A DNA stretch of 64,000 bases, from the NCBI GenBank assembly GCA_910585345.1, contig CAJUDS010000014.1:1-64000 (forward strand), written 5' to 3'. Positions 15,704 to 25,130 of the stretch are shown here, piece by piece (the stretch's first letter is position 1; the number at the start of each line of letters is the position of its first letter). The notes below the pieces were generated by a model. That model searched no databases. It worked only from the letters and a program-made list of their open reading frames with translations, and was not told the DNA's origin. Source of the stretch: an uncultured Lachnospiraceae bacterium (GTDB lineage: Bacteria > Bacillota > Clostridia > Lachnospirales > Lachnospiraceae). The translations under genes were made by a program, and so were the position numbers.

Positions 15704-18268
15704 CTACTTTCTGCCGCAGCACTGTTTATATTTTTTACCGCTCCCGCACGGACACGGGTCATTGGGGTATACTTTTGCGTTCTCCCGTTTTACCGGCCCT
15801 TTCTGTACGGAATCGTCTTTATTGGTTCCGGTTACTTTCGCAACCTGTTCCCGCTCTACTTTCTGCTCCACACGCACATGGAACAACAGCTTGACCGTAT
15901 CCTCGCGTATGCTGTCCGTCATACTGTCAAACATCTCGTAACCGCTCAGCTTATATTCCACAAGCGGATCTCTCTGTCCATACGCCTGCAGGCCGATACC
16001 CTGGCGGAGCTGGTCCATATCGTCGATATGATCCATCCATCTCCTGTCAATCACTTTCAGCAGTACCACACGCTCCAATTCACGAAGCGCCTCCGCCTCC
16101 GGAAACTCCGCTTCCTTGCTCTCATACAACCGAACGGCTTCCTCCTTCAGCTGGTGTTTCAAACTGTTTTTCTTTAATGTTTCGATGCGCCCTCTGTTAA
16201 TGACCTGTAAGGGAATGATCGGGAGAATCAGCGTATTCAATTCCGGCAGTTCCCATTCATCGGAATCCGCGTCGTCCCCGATACACATATCTACCGTGTT
16301 TTCCACAATATCCGTAATCATTTTATAGATCACGTCCCGCATACTCTCACCGTCCAGCACACGGCGGCGCTCCGCATAAATGATTTCTCTCTGTTCATTC
16401 ATAACCTGATCATATTCCAACAGATTTTTACGGATGCCAAAGTTATTGCCCTCAATCTTTTTCTGTGCGGTTTCAATCGCGTTTGTCAACATTTTATGCT
16501 CAATTTCCTGATTCTCCGGAATGCCCAGCGCATTGAACATCGTAATCAGCCGTTCCGAACCGAACAGTCTCATCAAATCGTCTTCCAGAGAAATAAAAAA
16601 TTTGGATTCGCCGGGATCACCCTGACGTCCCGACCGTCCGCGCAGCTGGTTATCAATTCGTCTCGATTCATGACGCTCCGTACCGATAATTTTCAGACCG
16701 CCCGCGGCCTTGGACTCTTCGTCCAGCTTAATATCCGTACCGCGGCCCGCCATGTTGGTCGCAATGGTCACAGAGCCATGGATGCCCGCGTCCGCTACGA
16801 TCTCCGCTTCCAATTCATGGAACTTGGCGTTGAGCACTTTATGCTCTATACCTTCCTTTTTCAGCAGACGGCTCAATTCTTCCGACGCCTCAATCGTAAT
16901 CGTACCTACCAGTACCGGCTGCCCCTTGGCATGGGCTTCCTTAACTGCTTCCACAATAGCATGCAGTTTTTCCTTCTTTGTCTTATAAACCGCATCCTGA
17001 TGATCAATTCTCTGTACCGGTACGTTGGTCGGAATCTCTATGACATCCATTCCATAAATATCACGGAATTCCTTTTCCTCCGTCAGCGCAGTACCTGTCA
17101 TACCGCACTTCTTCTCAAATTTATTAAAAAAGTTCTGGAAGGTGATCGTGGCCAGCGTCTTGCTCTCCCGCTTTACCTTCACATGCTCTTTCGCCTCAAT
17201 GGCCTGATGCAGTCCGTCCGAGTACCGGCGGCCCGGCATAATTCGTCCCGTAAATTCATCGACGATCAATACCTGTTCGTCTTTCACCACATAATCCTGA
17301 TCGCGGAACATCAGGTTATGGGCGCGCAGCGCCAGTATAATATTGTGCTGAATCTCCAGATTGTCGGGATCGGCCAGATTTTCAATCTGGAAAAATTTCT
17401 CCACCTTGGATACGCCTTCCGCGGTTAGATTTACTATCTTATCTTTTTCATTGACAATGAAATCGCCGCTCTCTTCCTGCTCAATGCCCATAATCGCGTC
17501 GATTTTTGATAAATCCTCCACGTCCGCGCCTCTGGTCATCTGTCTTGCCAGAATGTCGCACGCCTCGTACAACTTCGTCGATTTGCCGCTCTGCCCCGAG
17601 ATAATAAGCGGCGTCCGCGCCTCGTCGATCAAAACGGAGTCCACCTCGTCGATAATGGCATATGCCAGATCGCGCAGCACAAGCTGTTCCTTGTAGATCA
17701 CCATATTATCGCGCAAATAATCAAATCCCAGTTCGTTATTGGTCACATAGGTTATATCACAGCCATAGGCTTCCCGCCGCTCCTCCGGCTTCATGGAATT
17801 CAGCACAACGCCTACCTTCAGACCGAGAAATTCATGAACCTGTCCCATCCACTCCGCATCGCGCTTCGCCAGATAATCATTGACCGTTACAACATGCACG
17901 CCTCTTTCTTCCAGCGCATTGAGATAAGCAGGCAGCGTGGACACCAGCGTTTTGCCTTCGCCTGTCCGCATCTCCGCGATACGCCCCTGGTGCAGAATAA
18001 TGCCGCCGATCAGCTGTACCCTGTAATGTTCCATATTCAGCACGCGTCTGGCAGCTTCCCGGACTGTGGCATATGCCTCCGGAAGCAGATCGTCCAACGT
18101 CTCTCCCTCTCCAAGGCGTTTCTTATATTCCTGGGTTTTGCCCCTCAGTTCATCATCGGAAAGCGCCTGCATGGAAGGACGAAGCGATTCAATCCTGTCC
18201 ACCAACGGTATAATCCTTTTCAGCTCCCGCTCGCTGTGCGTTCCGAATATTTTCTGTACTACATTCAT
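15704..18268 (-). CDS. secA: Preprotein translocase ATPase SecA
   Basis: 854 aa. SecA drives secretory proteins through SecYEG with ATP. Walker A is in MRTGEGKTLVSTLPAYL near residue 100; the DEAD-type motif appears as IIDEVDSVLIDEARTPL; helicase motif VI lies near LRGRSGRQGDPGESKFF. The C-terminal SEC-C zinc motif CPCGSGKKYKQCC is intact, so the SecB/lipid-binding tail is complete. It is first in a two-gene transcript with prfB from the promoter at 18348-18376. Confidence 0.98.
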   Translation of the reverse strand: MNVVQKIFGTHSERELKRIIPLVDRIESLRPSMQALSDDELRGKTQEYKKRLGEGETLDDLLPEAYATVREAARRVLNMEHYRVQLIGGIILHQGRIAEMRTGEGKTLVSTLPAYLNALEERGVHVVTVNDYLAKRDAEWMGQVHEFLGLKVGVVLNSMKPEERREAYGCDITYVTNNELGFDYLRDNMVIYKEQLVLRDLAYAIIDEVDSVLIDEARTPLIISGQSGKSTKLYEACDILARQMTRGADVEDLSKIDAIMGIEQEESGDFIVNEKDKIVNLTAEGVSKVEKFFQIENLADPDNLEIQHNIILALRAHNLMFRDQDYVVKDEQVLIVDEFTGRIMPGRRYSDGLHQAIEAKEHVKVKRESKTLATITFQNFFNKFEKKCGMTGTALTEEKEFRDIYGMDVIEIPTNVPVQRIDHQDAVYKTKKEKLHAIVEAVKEAHAKGQPVLVGTITIEASEELSRLLKKEGIEHKVLNAKFHELEAEIVADAGIHGSVTIATNMAGRGTDIKLDEESKAAGGLKIIGTERHESRRIDNQLRGRSGRQGDPGESKFFISLEDDLMRLFGSERLITMFNALGIPENQEIEHKMLTNAIETAQKKIEGNNFGIRKNLLEYDQVMNEQREIIYAERRRVLDGESMRDVIYKMITDIVENTVDMCIGDDADSDEWELPELNTLILPIIPLQVINRGRIETLKKNSLKHQLKEEAVRLYESKEAEFPEAEALRELERVVLLKVIDRRWMDHIDDMDQLRQGIGLQAYGQRDPLVEYKLSGYEMFDSMTDSIREDTVKLLFHVRVEQKVEREQVAKVTGTNKDDSVQKGPVKRENAKVYPNDPCPCGSGKKYKQCCGRK

Positions 18269-18347
18269 AGTGATATGGCTCCTATCGTTTTTACCGGAAA
18301 CCCGGATACTGCAGGCCGCAGCACTTCATTTTCTGCTAACGTGCTAT

Positions 18348-18376
18348 ATTCTAACAGATTTGCCCGCATAATTCAA
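18348..18376 (-). promoter_or_regulatory. Sigma-A promoter for secA-prfB
   Basis: TTGAAT (18376-18371), 17 bases, TAGAAT (18353-18348) on the minus strand, about 80 bases before secA. Each box matches consensus at most positions. Confidence 0.75.
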
Positions 18377-18406
18377 CCTTTGTGAGACGATAACCGCATA
18401 ACCTCC

Positions 18407-18435
18407 TTGACCTTTCCCTCTATAAGTGTTATTAT
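18407..18435 (+). promoter_or_regulatory. Sigma-A promoter for ptb-buk
   Basis: TTGACC (18407-18412), a 17-base spacer, then TATTAT (18430-18435). The ptb ATG is about 66 bases downstream of the predicted start. It is back to back with the secA promoter. Confidence 0.75.
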
Positions 18436-18507
18436 TTTAACGAACATTTCCTATTATTTATAGGGGAACGGGTAAATTTAGCAAATAATTTATATGAGGT
18501 GTAACAA

Positions 18508-19425
18508 ATGAGCAAAACTTTCGACGAATTAGTATCCAAAGTATCCCAGTTTGAGATGAAAAAAGTATCTGTTGCCGTTGCGCAGGACTCCGCCGTTCTT
18601 GAAGCGGTCAGAGCAGCAAAAGACAGGAAGATTGCAGACGCCATCCTCGTAGGCGACCGTGATAAAATCGAGGCAGTTGCCAAAGAGATCAACGTGTCCA
18701 TCTCTGATTTTGAAATTGTTGACGTCAAAGATGATATCGAAGCGTCCTTGGCTGCTGTCAAGCTCGTTCACGACGGTACGGCCGACATGTATATGAAAGG
18801 ATTAATCAGCACAAAGGATTTCTTAAAAAGCGTTCTCAACAAAGAAGTCGGCCTGCGCACGGGAAAGGCCCTGTCTCATGTCTGTGTCTTTGACGTAAAG
18901 GGCATCGACCACCTTCTGTTCCTGACAGACGTGGCTTTTATCCCTTACCCCACGCTCGAGGACAAAGTAAATATTATTCATAATACCCTGGAAATCACAA
19001 AAGCATGCGGTATCGAAAATCCAAAAGTGGCGCCTCTCGCAGCAGTGGAAATCGTAAATCCCAAAATGCCTGCCACAGTGGAAGCCGCTGAACTGACACA
19101 GATGAACAAAGACGGAAAAATACCCGGTTGTATCGTGGACGGTCCCCTTTCCTTTGACCTGGCAATTGATGCCGAAGCAGCAAAACATAAAGGCGCAACA
19201 GACCGTGCCATTCAGGGAGATGCCGACATTCTTCTTTTCCCGGATATCCATGCCGGCAATCTTGTATACAAATCAATGGTACATACCGCACAGGTTGTCA
19301 ACGGCAACATGCTCACCGGCACAAAGGCGCCTGTTATCCTGACCTCCCGTTCCGATTCCTTTGAGGTAAAGGTAAATTCTCTGGCGCTTGGCGCCGTTGT
19401 CGCTGAATATATGAAAAACAATTAA
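18508..19425 (+). CDS. ptb: Phosphate butyryltransferase
   Basis: 305 aa of the phosphate acetyl/butyryltransferase family. It converts butyryl-CoA and phosphate to butyryl phosphate. Visible features are AVAQDSAVLEAVRAAKDRKI, the substrate-site region VDGPLSFDLAIDAEAAKHKG and the C-terminal SRSDSFEVKVNSLALGA. Pairing with buk 42 bases downstream supports the butyryl over the acetyl enzyme. TGAGGTG lies upstream of the ATG. Substrate breadth (for example isobutyryl or valeryl) cannot be told from sequence. Confidence 0.93.
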   Translation: MSKTFDELVSKVSQFEMKKVSVAVAQDSAVLEAVRAAKDRKIADAILVGDRDKIEAVAKEINVSISDFEIVDVKDDIEASLAAVKLVHDGTADMYMKGLISTKDFLKSVLNKEVGLRTGKALSHVCVFDVKGIDHLLFLTDVAFIPYPTLEDKVNIIHNTLEITKACGIENPKVAPLAAVEIVNPKMPATVEAAELTQMNKDGKIPGCIVDGPLSFDLAIDAEAAKHKGATDRAIQGDADILLFPDIHAGNLVYKSMVHTAQVVNGNMLTGTKAPVILTSRSDSFEVKVNSLALGAVVAEYMKNN

Positions 19426-19467
19426 CCATTCACATGCCGCGCGCAGGCGCAGAAATGAGGTAAACGT

Positions 19468-20538
19468 ATGTCTGTTAAAAGTTTAATTATCAATCCCGGT
19501 TCCACTTCCACTAAAATCGGCGTATTTGAAGACGAAACGCTCCTGTTTGAAGAAACACTCCGGCATTCCACGGAAGAAATCGCACGATATGCTTCAATTG
19601 TAGACCAGAAAGATTTCCGGAAAGATATTATCGTAAATCTGTTAAAAGAAAAAAACTTTGACATCAATTCTCTGCATGTAGTTGTCGGCCGGGGCGGTAT
19701 GCTCAAACCGATCTCCGGCGGCACTTACACCGTAAGCGACGATCTGCTGGCAGATCTGAAGGTAGGCGTGCAGGGACAGCACGCTTCCAATCTGGGCGGC
19801 ATCCTTGCCCGGGAAATTGCAGACTCCATTGGCGTGCCTTCCTATATTGTGGATCCGGTCGTTGTCGATGAGCTGATGCCGCAGGCAAGATATTCCGGTG
19901 TGCCGGAACTTCCCAGAGTCAGCATTTTCCATGCACTGAACCAAAAAGCAGTGGCAAAACGGTATGCAAAGGAAACCGGAAAAGCTTATGATTCGCTGAA
20001 TCTCATCGTTGTGCATATGGGCGGCGGTGTCTCCGTAGGCGCGCATAAAGCAGGCAAGGTTATTGATGTCTTCAATGCACTTGACGGAGACGGCGCTTTC
20101 TCCCCGGAAAGAGCAGGCGGCGTGCCCAGCGGCGCTCTGATTAAAATGTGCTTCTCCGGTGAATACACCCAGGAACAGGTATATAAAAAAGTAGTAGGAA
20201 ACGGCGGATTCAACGCATACCTCGGCACAAACGACATGCGTGACGTTGATAAGATGGCCGATGAAGACGGCGACGAAAAAGCAAAATTAATCCGCGACGC
20301 ATTTGTTCTCCAGGTCGCAAAAGATATGGGTTCCATGGCCTGTGTTCTGGAAGGCAGGATAGACCAGATTATCATTACCGGAGGCATTGCATACGACAAA
20401 TATGTGGTAGAGGCTCTGAAGCAAAAAACCGGCTGGATCGCTCCTGTTACCGTATATCCCGGTGAAGACGAGCTGCTGGCGCTGGCGCAGGGCGCGCTTC
20501 GGGTGCTGAACGGCGAAGAGAAGGCAATGACCTATTAA
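19468..20538 (+). CDS. buk: Butyrate kinase
   Basis: 356 aa acetate/butyrate kinase-type ASKHA enzyme. It makes butyrate and ATP from butyryl phosphate. Phosphate-binding motifs are LIINPGSTSTKIGVFEDE at the N-terminus, VVHMGGGVSVGAHKAGKV and ITGGIAYDKYVVEALKQK. Preceded by TGAGGTAAA. With ptb it gives a complete terminal butyrate pathway with substrate-level phosphorylation. The pair ends at the terminator 20579-20620. The group could also use branched-chain acyl phosphates. Confidence 0.95.
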   Translation: MSVKSLIINPGSTSTKIGVFEDETLLFEETLRHSTEEIARYASIVDQKDFRKDIIVNLLKEKNFDINSLHVVVGRGGMLKPISGGTYTVSDDLLADLKVGVQGQHASNLGGILAREIADSIGVPSYIVDPVVVDELMPQARYSGVPELPRVSIFHALNQKAVAKRYAKETGKAYDSLNLIVVHMGGGVSVGAHKAGKVIDVFNALDGDGAFSPERAGGVPSGALIKMCFSGEYTQEQVYKKVVGNGGFNAYLGTNDMRDVDKMADEDGDEKAKLIRDAFVLQVAKDMGSMACVLEGRIDQIIITGGIAYDKYVVEALKQKTGWIAPVTVYPGEDELLALAQGALRVLNGEEKAMTY

Positions 20539-20578
20539 TTACCTGCCAGACCGCTTTGTACGATCCAAAAAATGACAG

Positions 20579-20620
20579 AAAAAGGGACAGTTTGTCTGCA
20601 AAGACAGTCTGTCCCTTTTT
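20579..20620. terminator. Bidirectional terminator between buk and the LuxR gene
   Basis: AAAAAGGGACAG pairs with CTGTCCCTTTTT, with an inner TGTCT/AGACA stem. A- and T-runs at the two ends let it stop transcripts from both sides. Confidence 0.9.
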
Positions 20621-20665
20621 ATTCTTATCATTCGCCACCGCATATCGGCAGGCAGTAGGCGCAAG

Positions 20666-21301
20666 TCAGTCCGCCGCAGAATATCGGGCCAGATACGCCC
20701 GCAGCTCTTCCCGCTTTCTAATGCCTGTCTTTTCAAAGATGTTGGAGATATGCTTTTTCACTGTAGTTTCCGATATAACCAGCTCCTCCGCAATCATTGC
20801 GTTGGAACAGCCCCGGCAGACCAGCAGCGCAATCTCCGCCTCCCGCTTTGTCAGTCCTGCGGCAATACAATTGTCATACGTAATCTCCGGCGCATGTGCC
20901 TCTTTGCCATCGCCAAAATCCCCGAATCCACTTTCCTGCCGCCCCTTTGTCTCTTTTCCTGCAAACGTAAACTGCACGCAAAAAGCATATAACATCGTGC
21001 GGAAACACAAAGCGATATCAGGCAAAAGCCCCTCGCTGCCTTTCGCATCCGACAACCTGATAAAGAGCAGCAAAAAGGTCTGTACCAGGCCGGCCTCTAT
21101 CGATTTTCTGCCAAACAGGTAAAGAAATTCCCCTTTTTCCATCCCTCGATGGTAAAAAGGCAGCGTCAGCAAAAAAGAACCCGTCAAAAGCACAAAGAGT
21201 CCTTTCCCATCTATCAGCCGCTTCACATCAAATCCCAGCACAAAGGCAAGCAAAAAGATGTACAAAAGCAAATATAAAAATATCTGCCATCTCTTTTTCA
21301 T
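20666..21301 (-). CDS. Membrane-bound LuxR-type transcription regulator
   Basis: 211 aa. Three or four hydrophobic helices fill the first 120 residues (IFLYLLLYIFLLAFVLGF and LFVLLTGSFLLTLPF among them). Residues 145-208 are a LuxR helix-turn-helix (LTKREAEIALLVCRGCSNAM, then EELVISETTVKKHISNIFEK). No phospho-receiver is present, so the membrane part probably senses directly. It starts 13 bases after the MotA-like gene and is last in a leftward series. Confidence 0.85.
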   Translation of the reverse strand: MKKRWQIFLYLLLYIFLLAFVLGFDVKRLIDGKGLFVLLTGSFLLTLPFYHRGMEKGEFLYLFGRKSIEAGLVQTFLLLFIRLSDAKGSEGLLPDIALCFRTMLYAFCVQFTFAGKETKGRQESGFGDFGDGKEAHAPEITYDNCIAAGLTKREAEIALLVCRGCSNAMIAEELVISETTVKKHISNIFEKTGIRKREELRAYLARYSAAD

Positions 21302-21314
21302 ATGCGCCCACCCT

Positions 21315-21770
21315 TCAGCCCTGCAGGAGGTTTTGCAGCTTTAACCGCAACCGTGATTCCAGGGGCAGTAAAACAAGCACGATTGCCAGCGCATATAAAA
21401 GCGTCAGAATGCCGACAGCCAGCATAGGTCCCAGAAGAGCGGGGTCGTCCATATACGCCATAATCAGTACCAGCTGGAACAACATTGTGAAACCGCCGGC
21501 TGCCAGCGTCACCCTCCTTGTCAAAACTACCGCCTCAATGGCGCGCTTCATCTCCGTCACGGACTCCTCACTCTTTTTCCTGGCAACCAGCCGGAACGCA
21601 TTGTTAAAATCCTTCAGCAGGCCTGTACTCAGCAGCATTGTCACATCAAAAATTAGAATCAGCAGAAGGCTGGGCAGATCAATAAACCACGCCACATTGC
21701 CTCTGCCCGGCCCCCAGACTAACATCAGACCGCTCACAATCAGCACCGCTACAATCGAAATAAAATACAT
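21315..21770 (-). CDS. MotA-like small membrane protein
   Basis: 151 aa if translation begins at the second ATG, which has AAAGGGG at 7 bases; an ATG two codons earlier is almost touching that site. The N-terminus has a membrane helix, then GNVAWFIDLPSLLLILIFDV and LKDFNNAFRLV, which resemble the first part of MotA/TolQ-type proton channels. Two more helices follow (AAGGFTMLFQLVLIMAYM and LLYALAIVLVLLPL). It is shorter than MotA and has no MotB next to it. I would not assign a motor role. It is coupled to the LuxR gene. Confidence 0.6.
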   Translation of the reverse strand: MYFISIVAVLIVSGLMLVWGPGRGNVAWFIDLPSLLLILIFDVTMLLSTGLLKDFNNAFRLVARKKSEESVTEMKRAIEAVVLTRRVTLAAGGFTMLFQLVLIMAYMDDPALLGPMLAVGILTLLYALAIVLVLLPLESRLRLKLQNLLQG

Positions 21771-21871
21771 ATCCATACCCCTTTCCCGTTATTTTTCAGT
21801 TAAGGGCAGTTTACCAGTCCTGCGGTACAATTGCCATACTTCTTTGGTAGTATTTGCGGTTGTATTTACTA

Positions 21872-22375
21872 TTATGGCACTATCCCGAACATAACTGCAC
21901 AAATCCGCTTCCCTGTCTTTGTACGGAAAACAGTCTCATACGTATGGCGGACCGCTTCCCTGTCACAGCCGTCCTCGTACAGATTGACAAGAAAATCCGC
22001 TTCCAGTAAAATCTGATAGTCCATACCGTCCACTTCTCTCAAAGTATGATGATGCCCTACCAGATAGCAGACCCGTTTTATGACACTCTCGTCATAACCC
22101 AGCCTGGAAAGCGCCTGGCGCGCTATGGCAGGCCCCTCCTGTTCCTGCAGATTTCCGGCGCTGCTTCCATATTTTTCCAGAGCAGGCCGAATCCCGATAT
22201 CATGAACGATGGCCGCCGTCTCAAGAATATATTGTGTCTCCTCATCCAGCCCTTCCTGCTCACCTATCATTTTGGCAAATTGATATACCTTTATTACATG
22301 CTGGATTCTCCGTGGCACGCCGCCGTCATGCACAATCATTGCTTCCAGCAGTTTATTATGGTTTACCGCTTTCAT
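21872..22375 (-). CDS. HD-domain phosphohydrolase
   Basis: 167 aa from the ATG at 22375; AAAGGG sits 9 bases upstream and is too close to an ATG three codons earlier. The HD metal-site residues are visible: H in RIQHVIKVYQFAKM, HD in TAAIVHDIGIRP, HH in VGHHHTL and D in LLEADFLVNLYED. Members hydrolyse nucleotides or other phosphate esters; the substrate is unknown. It lies between the micro-protein gene and the MotA-like gene. Confidence 0.8.
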   Translation of the reverse strand: MKAVNHNKLLEAMIVHDGGVPRRIQHVIKVYQFAKMIGEQEGLDEETQYILETAAIVHDIGIRPALEKYGSSAGNLQEQEGPAIARQALSRLGYDESVIKRVCYLVGHHHTLREVDGMDYQILLEADFLVNLYEDGCDREAVRHTYETVFRTKTGKRICAVMFGIVP

Positions 22376-22415
22376 TCTTCCCATCCCTTTCTTCCGCTCT
22401 CAGACAATACGGATT

Positions 22416-22631
22416 TTATTTTTTCCCGTCTCTCATCCTCCAAAGCACATATCCGGCAAGCAACAGCAGAAGCAATGCCGCGCCTGCCGCCACAACATAG
22501 GAAAGAGTTCTGTCAATCCTGCCTGCCAGAAATATGGACGTGGGCCCGTCCGCACCACCGATAACAGACACGGAATACGCCTCTTTCCCCATACGCATTA
22601 GGCATTGCTTCCATAATATTCCTGCTTTCAT
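22416..22631 (-). CDS. Micro-protein with the OadB-type motif IGGADGPTSIFLAG
   Basis: 71 aa. It carries SVSVIGGADGPTSIFLAG, a signature of the beta subunit of sodium-pumping decarboxylases (oxaloacetate and methylmalonyl-CoA decarboxylases), but is far too short for that enzyme. One membrane helix follows (YVVAAGAALLLLLLAGYVLW) with a basic end. The start is uncertain, because AAGGAG is 13 bases from the ATG; an internal ATG is possible. It lies between the aldo/keto reductase and HD genes. No other decarboxylase subunit is in the window. Confidence 0.65.
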   Translation of the reverse strand: MKAGILWKQCLMRMGKEAYSVSVIGGADGPTSIFLAGRIDRTLSYVVAAGAALLLLLLAGYVLWRMRDGKK

Positions 22632-22652
22632 AATCTGTATACAACTCCTTCC

Positions 22653-23681
22653 CTATTTGACGCTCACCTCTCCTGCCAGTACCCGTTTATAATCTTCATA
22701 GTTTCTCGCAAGCAGCGCCGGCGTATCCAGCCCATAAGGGCATTTACTCTTACACTGGTTACAGTGCAGGCAGTTTTCAATCTTTTTCATTTTCTCCTGC
22801 ACCGCAGGCGTCAACTGCAGCTCTGACGGCGAGCGGCGCAGCAGCAGGGACATTCTGGCGCAGTTATTGATCTCTATCCCCACCGGACATGGCATACAGT
22901 AACCGCAGCCCCGGCAAAACTCTCCGCGCAGCTCTTCCCTGTCCGTTTCGATCACCGCCCTGATCTCCTCGGTCATTGCGGGGGGATTGTCTATGTAAGA
23001 GATAAATTCATCCAGCTCTCTTTCACGCTGCACACCCCAGATCGGCAGTACATTATCATACTGCGCCAAAAATGCATAAGCTGCCGCGCTGTGACTGAGC
23101 AGCCCGCCGGACAACGCCTTCATGGCAATAAACCCCATGCCTTTCTCTTTGCACTGTTCCACCAGCGCCAGCTCCTTTTCTCCCGCCAGATAGCAAAGCG
23201 GAAACTGCAGAGTCTCATACAGGCCGGAATTTATCGCCTCCTGCGCAACCGAAAGGCGGTGATTGGTAATGCCGATATGTCTGATCACGCCCCTTCCTCT
23301 TGCCTCCAGCATCGCTTCATAAAGCCCCGTACCGTCTCCCGGCTGCGGACAAAACGCCGGATTATGAAACTGATACAGATCAATATACTCCGTCTGCAGA
23401 TTATGCAGAGAAGTATCCAGATCCTTCCAAAAATCATCCGCATTCTGTGCAGCCGTCTTTGTCGCAATGTATACTTTTTCCCGTATACCGGCAAAGGCCT
23501 CTCCCAGCTTTTCTTCACTGTCCGTATACAATCTTGCCGTATCAAAAAACGTAATGCCCGCTTCACAAGCCTTCCGTACCAGCTTTACCGCATCGTTTTT
23601 TGAAATTCTCTGCATCGGAAGCGCGCCGAAACCGTTTTTGTTCACCGTGATACCCGTTGTGCCAAGCGTTACTGCCGTCAT
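22653..23681 (-). CDS. Aldo/keto reductase with C-terminal 4Fe-4S clusters
   Basis: 342 aa. The aldo/keto reductase barrel shows TGITVNKNGFGALPMQ, the catalytic DTARLYTDSEEKLG (Asp and Tyr) and VYIATKTAA (Lys). At the C-terminus are two cysteine clusters, CRGCGYCMPCPVGI and CLHCNQCKSKCPYG, the second a ferredoxin-type 4Fe-4S site. This architecture is common in Clostridia and suggests electron transfer between an iron-sulfur donor and NAD(P)-linked substrates. AAGGAG precedes the ATG. Four bases separate it from the MATE gene. Confidence 0.9.
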   Translation of the reverse strand: MTAVTLGTTGITVNKNGFGALPMQRISKNDAVKLVRKACEAGITFFDTARLYTDSEEKLGEAFAGIREKVYIATKTAAQNADDFWKDLDTSLHNLQTEYIDLYQFHNPAFCPQPGDGTGLYEAMLEARGRGVIRHIGITNHRLSVAQEAINSGLYETLQFPLCYLAGEKELALVEQCKEKGMGFIAMKALSGGLLSHSAAAYAFLAQYDNVLPIWGVQRERELDEFISYIDNPPAMTEEIRAVIETDREELRGEFCRGCGYCMPCPVGIEINNCARMSLLLRRSPSELQLTPAVQEKMKKIENCLHCNQCKSKCPYGLDTPALLARNYEDYKRVLAGEVSVK

Positions 23682-23685
23682 AACC

Positions 23686-25053
23686 TTACTCCTTCCTTTT
23701 CATCCTCTTTCTAATCAAAATAAAACAAAAGATATGCGCCGCAAACGTTACTATCCAGGTAACCGGATAAGTCAGGTAAAGTGATGTAACCGAATGAAAC
23801 CGCTCCATACGGAAAAAGGTAAAAATCCACAACAGCCGTAAACCGCATGCGCCCACCAGGGAAACGATCATCGGCAGCACGGAATGGCCCAGACCGCGCA
23901 GCGATCCGACCACCACGTCCATCATACCGCACAACGCATACGTCCCGCAGACTACACGAATCCGCTTCATGCCTGCCTCTATCACAGCCGGACTGGAAGT
24001 GTACAGGGATAACAATTCCTTTCCGCAAAAAACAGCCGCGCTGCCCAGTACAAGCCCCACCACAGCCACACAGCCTTCCGCCGTGTACAATATTCTGTTT
24101 ATCCGGCCATGCTTTGCCGCGCCCACATTCTGGCTTGTAAAGGAAATAGCGGCCTGATAAAAAGAATTCATCGCCACATATACAAAGCCTTCAATATTGG
24201 CGGCAGCCGAATTCCCCGCAACCGTGACCGCGCCAAAGGAATTAACGGACGCCTGTATGATCACATTAGACAGCGAAAACAGAATGCCCTGGAAACTTGC
24301 CGGCAGCCCGATTTTCAATATTTTTACCAGCTTATCCCTGTGAATGTACAACCGCCGCAGTTCCAGGCGGATACCGCTCTGTTCCCGCATCATGCATCTC
24401 ACAATCAAAAACGCGGAAATACACTGGGAAATCACCGTAGCAAGCCCTACGCCTGCCACGCCCATACGAAAACGAATGACAAAGAGCAGATTCAAAACCA
24501 CATTGACGATTCCCGCCGCCGATAAATAATAGAGCGGCCGTCTCGTATCCCCGATTGCCCGTAAAATGGCGCTGCCGAAATTATAGACCATCATCGCCGT
24601 CATACCCAGAAAGTAAATGCGCAGATACAACACCGCCAGGTCTGCCACCTCCTGCGGCGTCTGCATCCACACCAGAATCTGTCCGGCGCCGATACATCCT
24701 GCCAGCGTCAGCAGTATCCCGCTGCATACACTGATCAGCATCGCCGTGTGCACCGTCTCCCGCAAATCGTTTTCCTGCTTCGCGCCATAGAAATGAGCGG
24801 CAAGCACATTGCCGCCGATCGACAGCCCAATAAAAAAATTGGTCAGCAGACTGATCAGCGCGGCATTGGAACCTACGGCCGCGAGAGAATTGTCGCCCGC
24901 AAACTTTCCGACTACGATAATGTCCGCTGCATTAAACAAAAGCTGCAAAATACCCGAGCACATAAGCGGCAGCGTAAAGAAAAGCATCTTCCGCAGAACC
25001 GGCCCGCTGCACATATCGATTTCATAGCTATTTCTCTCCGTCTTTTTCTCCAT
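23686..25053 (-). CDS. MATE-family efflux transporter
   Basis: 455 aa from the ATG at 25053, which has GGAGAGGG 8 bases upstream. Twelve hydrophobic helices are expected. Family features are PLMCSGILQLLFNAADIIVV at the start, NAALISLLTNFFIGLSIGGN and the repeat-like second half (IGLPASFQGILFSLSNVIIQ). Such pumps exchange Na+ or H+ for cationic drugs; the substrate is unknown. It shares a transcript direction with the aldo/keto reductase. Confidence 0.92.
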   Translation of the reverse strand: MEKKTERNSYEIDMCSGPVLRKMLFFTLPLMCSGILQLLFNAADIIVVGKFAGDNSLAAVGSNAALISLLTNFFIGLSIGGNVLAAHFYGAKQENDLRETVHTAMLISVCSGILLTLAGCIGAGQILVWMQTPQEVADLAVLYLRIYFLGMTAMMVYNFGSAILRAIGDTRRPLYYLSAAGIVNVVLNLLFVIRFRMGVAGVGLATVISQCISAFLIVRCMMREQSGIRLELRRLYIHRDKLVKILKIGLPASFQGILFSLSNVIIQASVNSFGAVTVAGNSAAANIEGFVYVAMNSFYQAAISFTSQNVGAAKHGRINRILYTAEGCVAVVGLVLGSAAVFCGKELLSLYTSSPAVIEAGMKRIRVVCGTYALCGMMDVVVGSLRGLGHSVLPMIVSLVGACGLRLLWIFTFFRMERFHSVTSLYLTYPVTWIVTFAAHIFCFILIRKRMKRKE

Positions 25054-25130
25054 CTGCAAAACCCTCTCCTAACCGACGCATCTTCCGAAAACACGGAAAA
25101 CAAATTGCAAAACGCGCTCATCCGGTTGGT

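Noticed and set aside
16496..17428. 310-codon rightward frame opposite secA
   Set aside because: It is antisense to highly conserved secA sequence, has no ribosome site and no recognisable domain.
21315..21770. Flagellar motor subunit MotA
   Set aside because: Only the first helices resemble MotA; the length is about half, no MotB or flagellar gene is near, and key proton-channel residues cannot be assigned.
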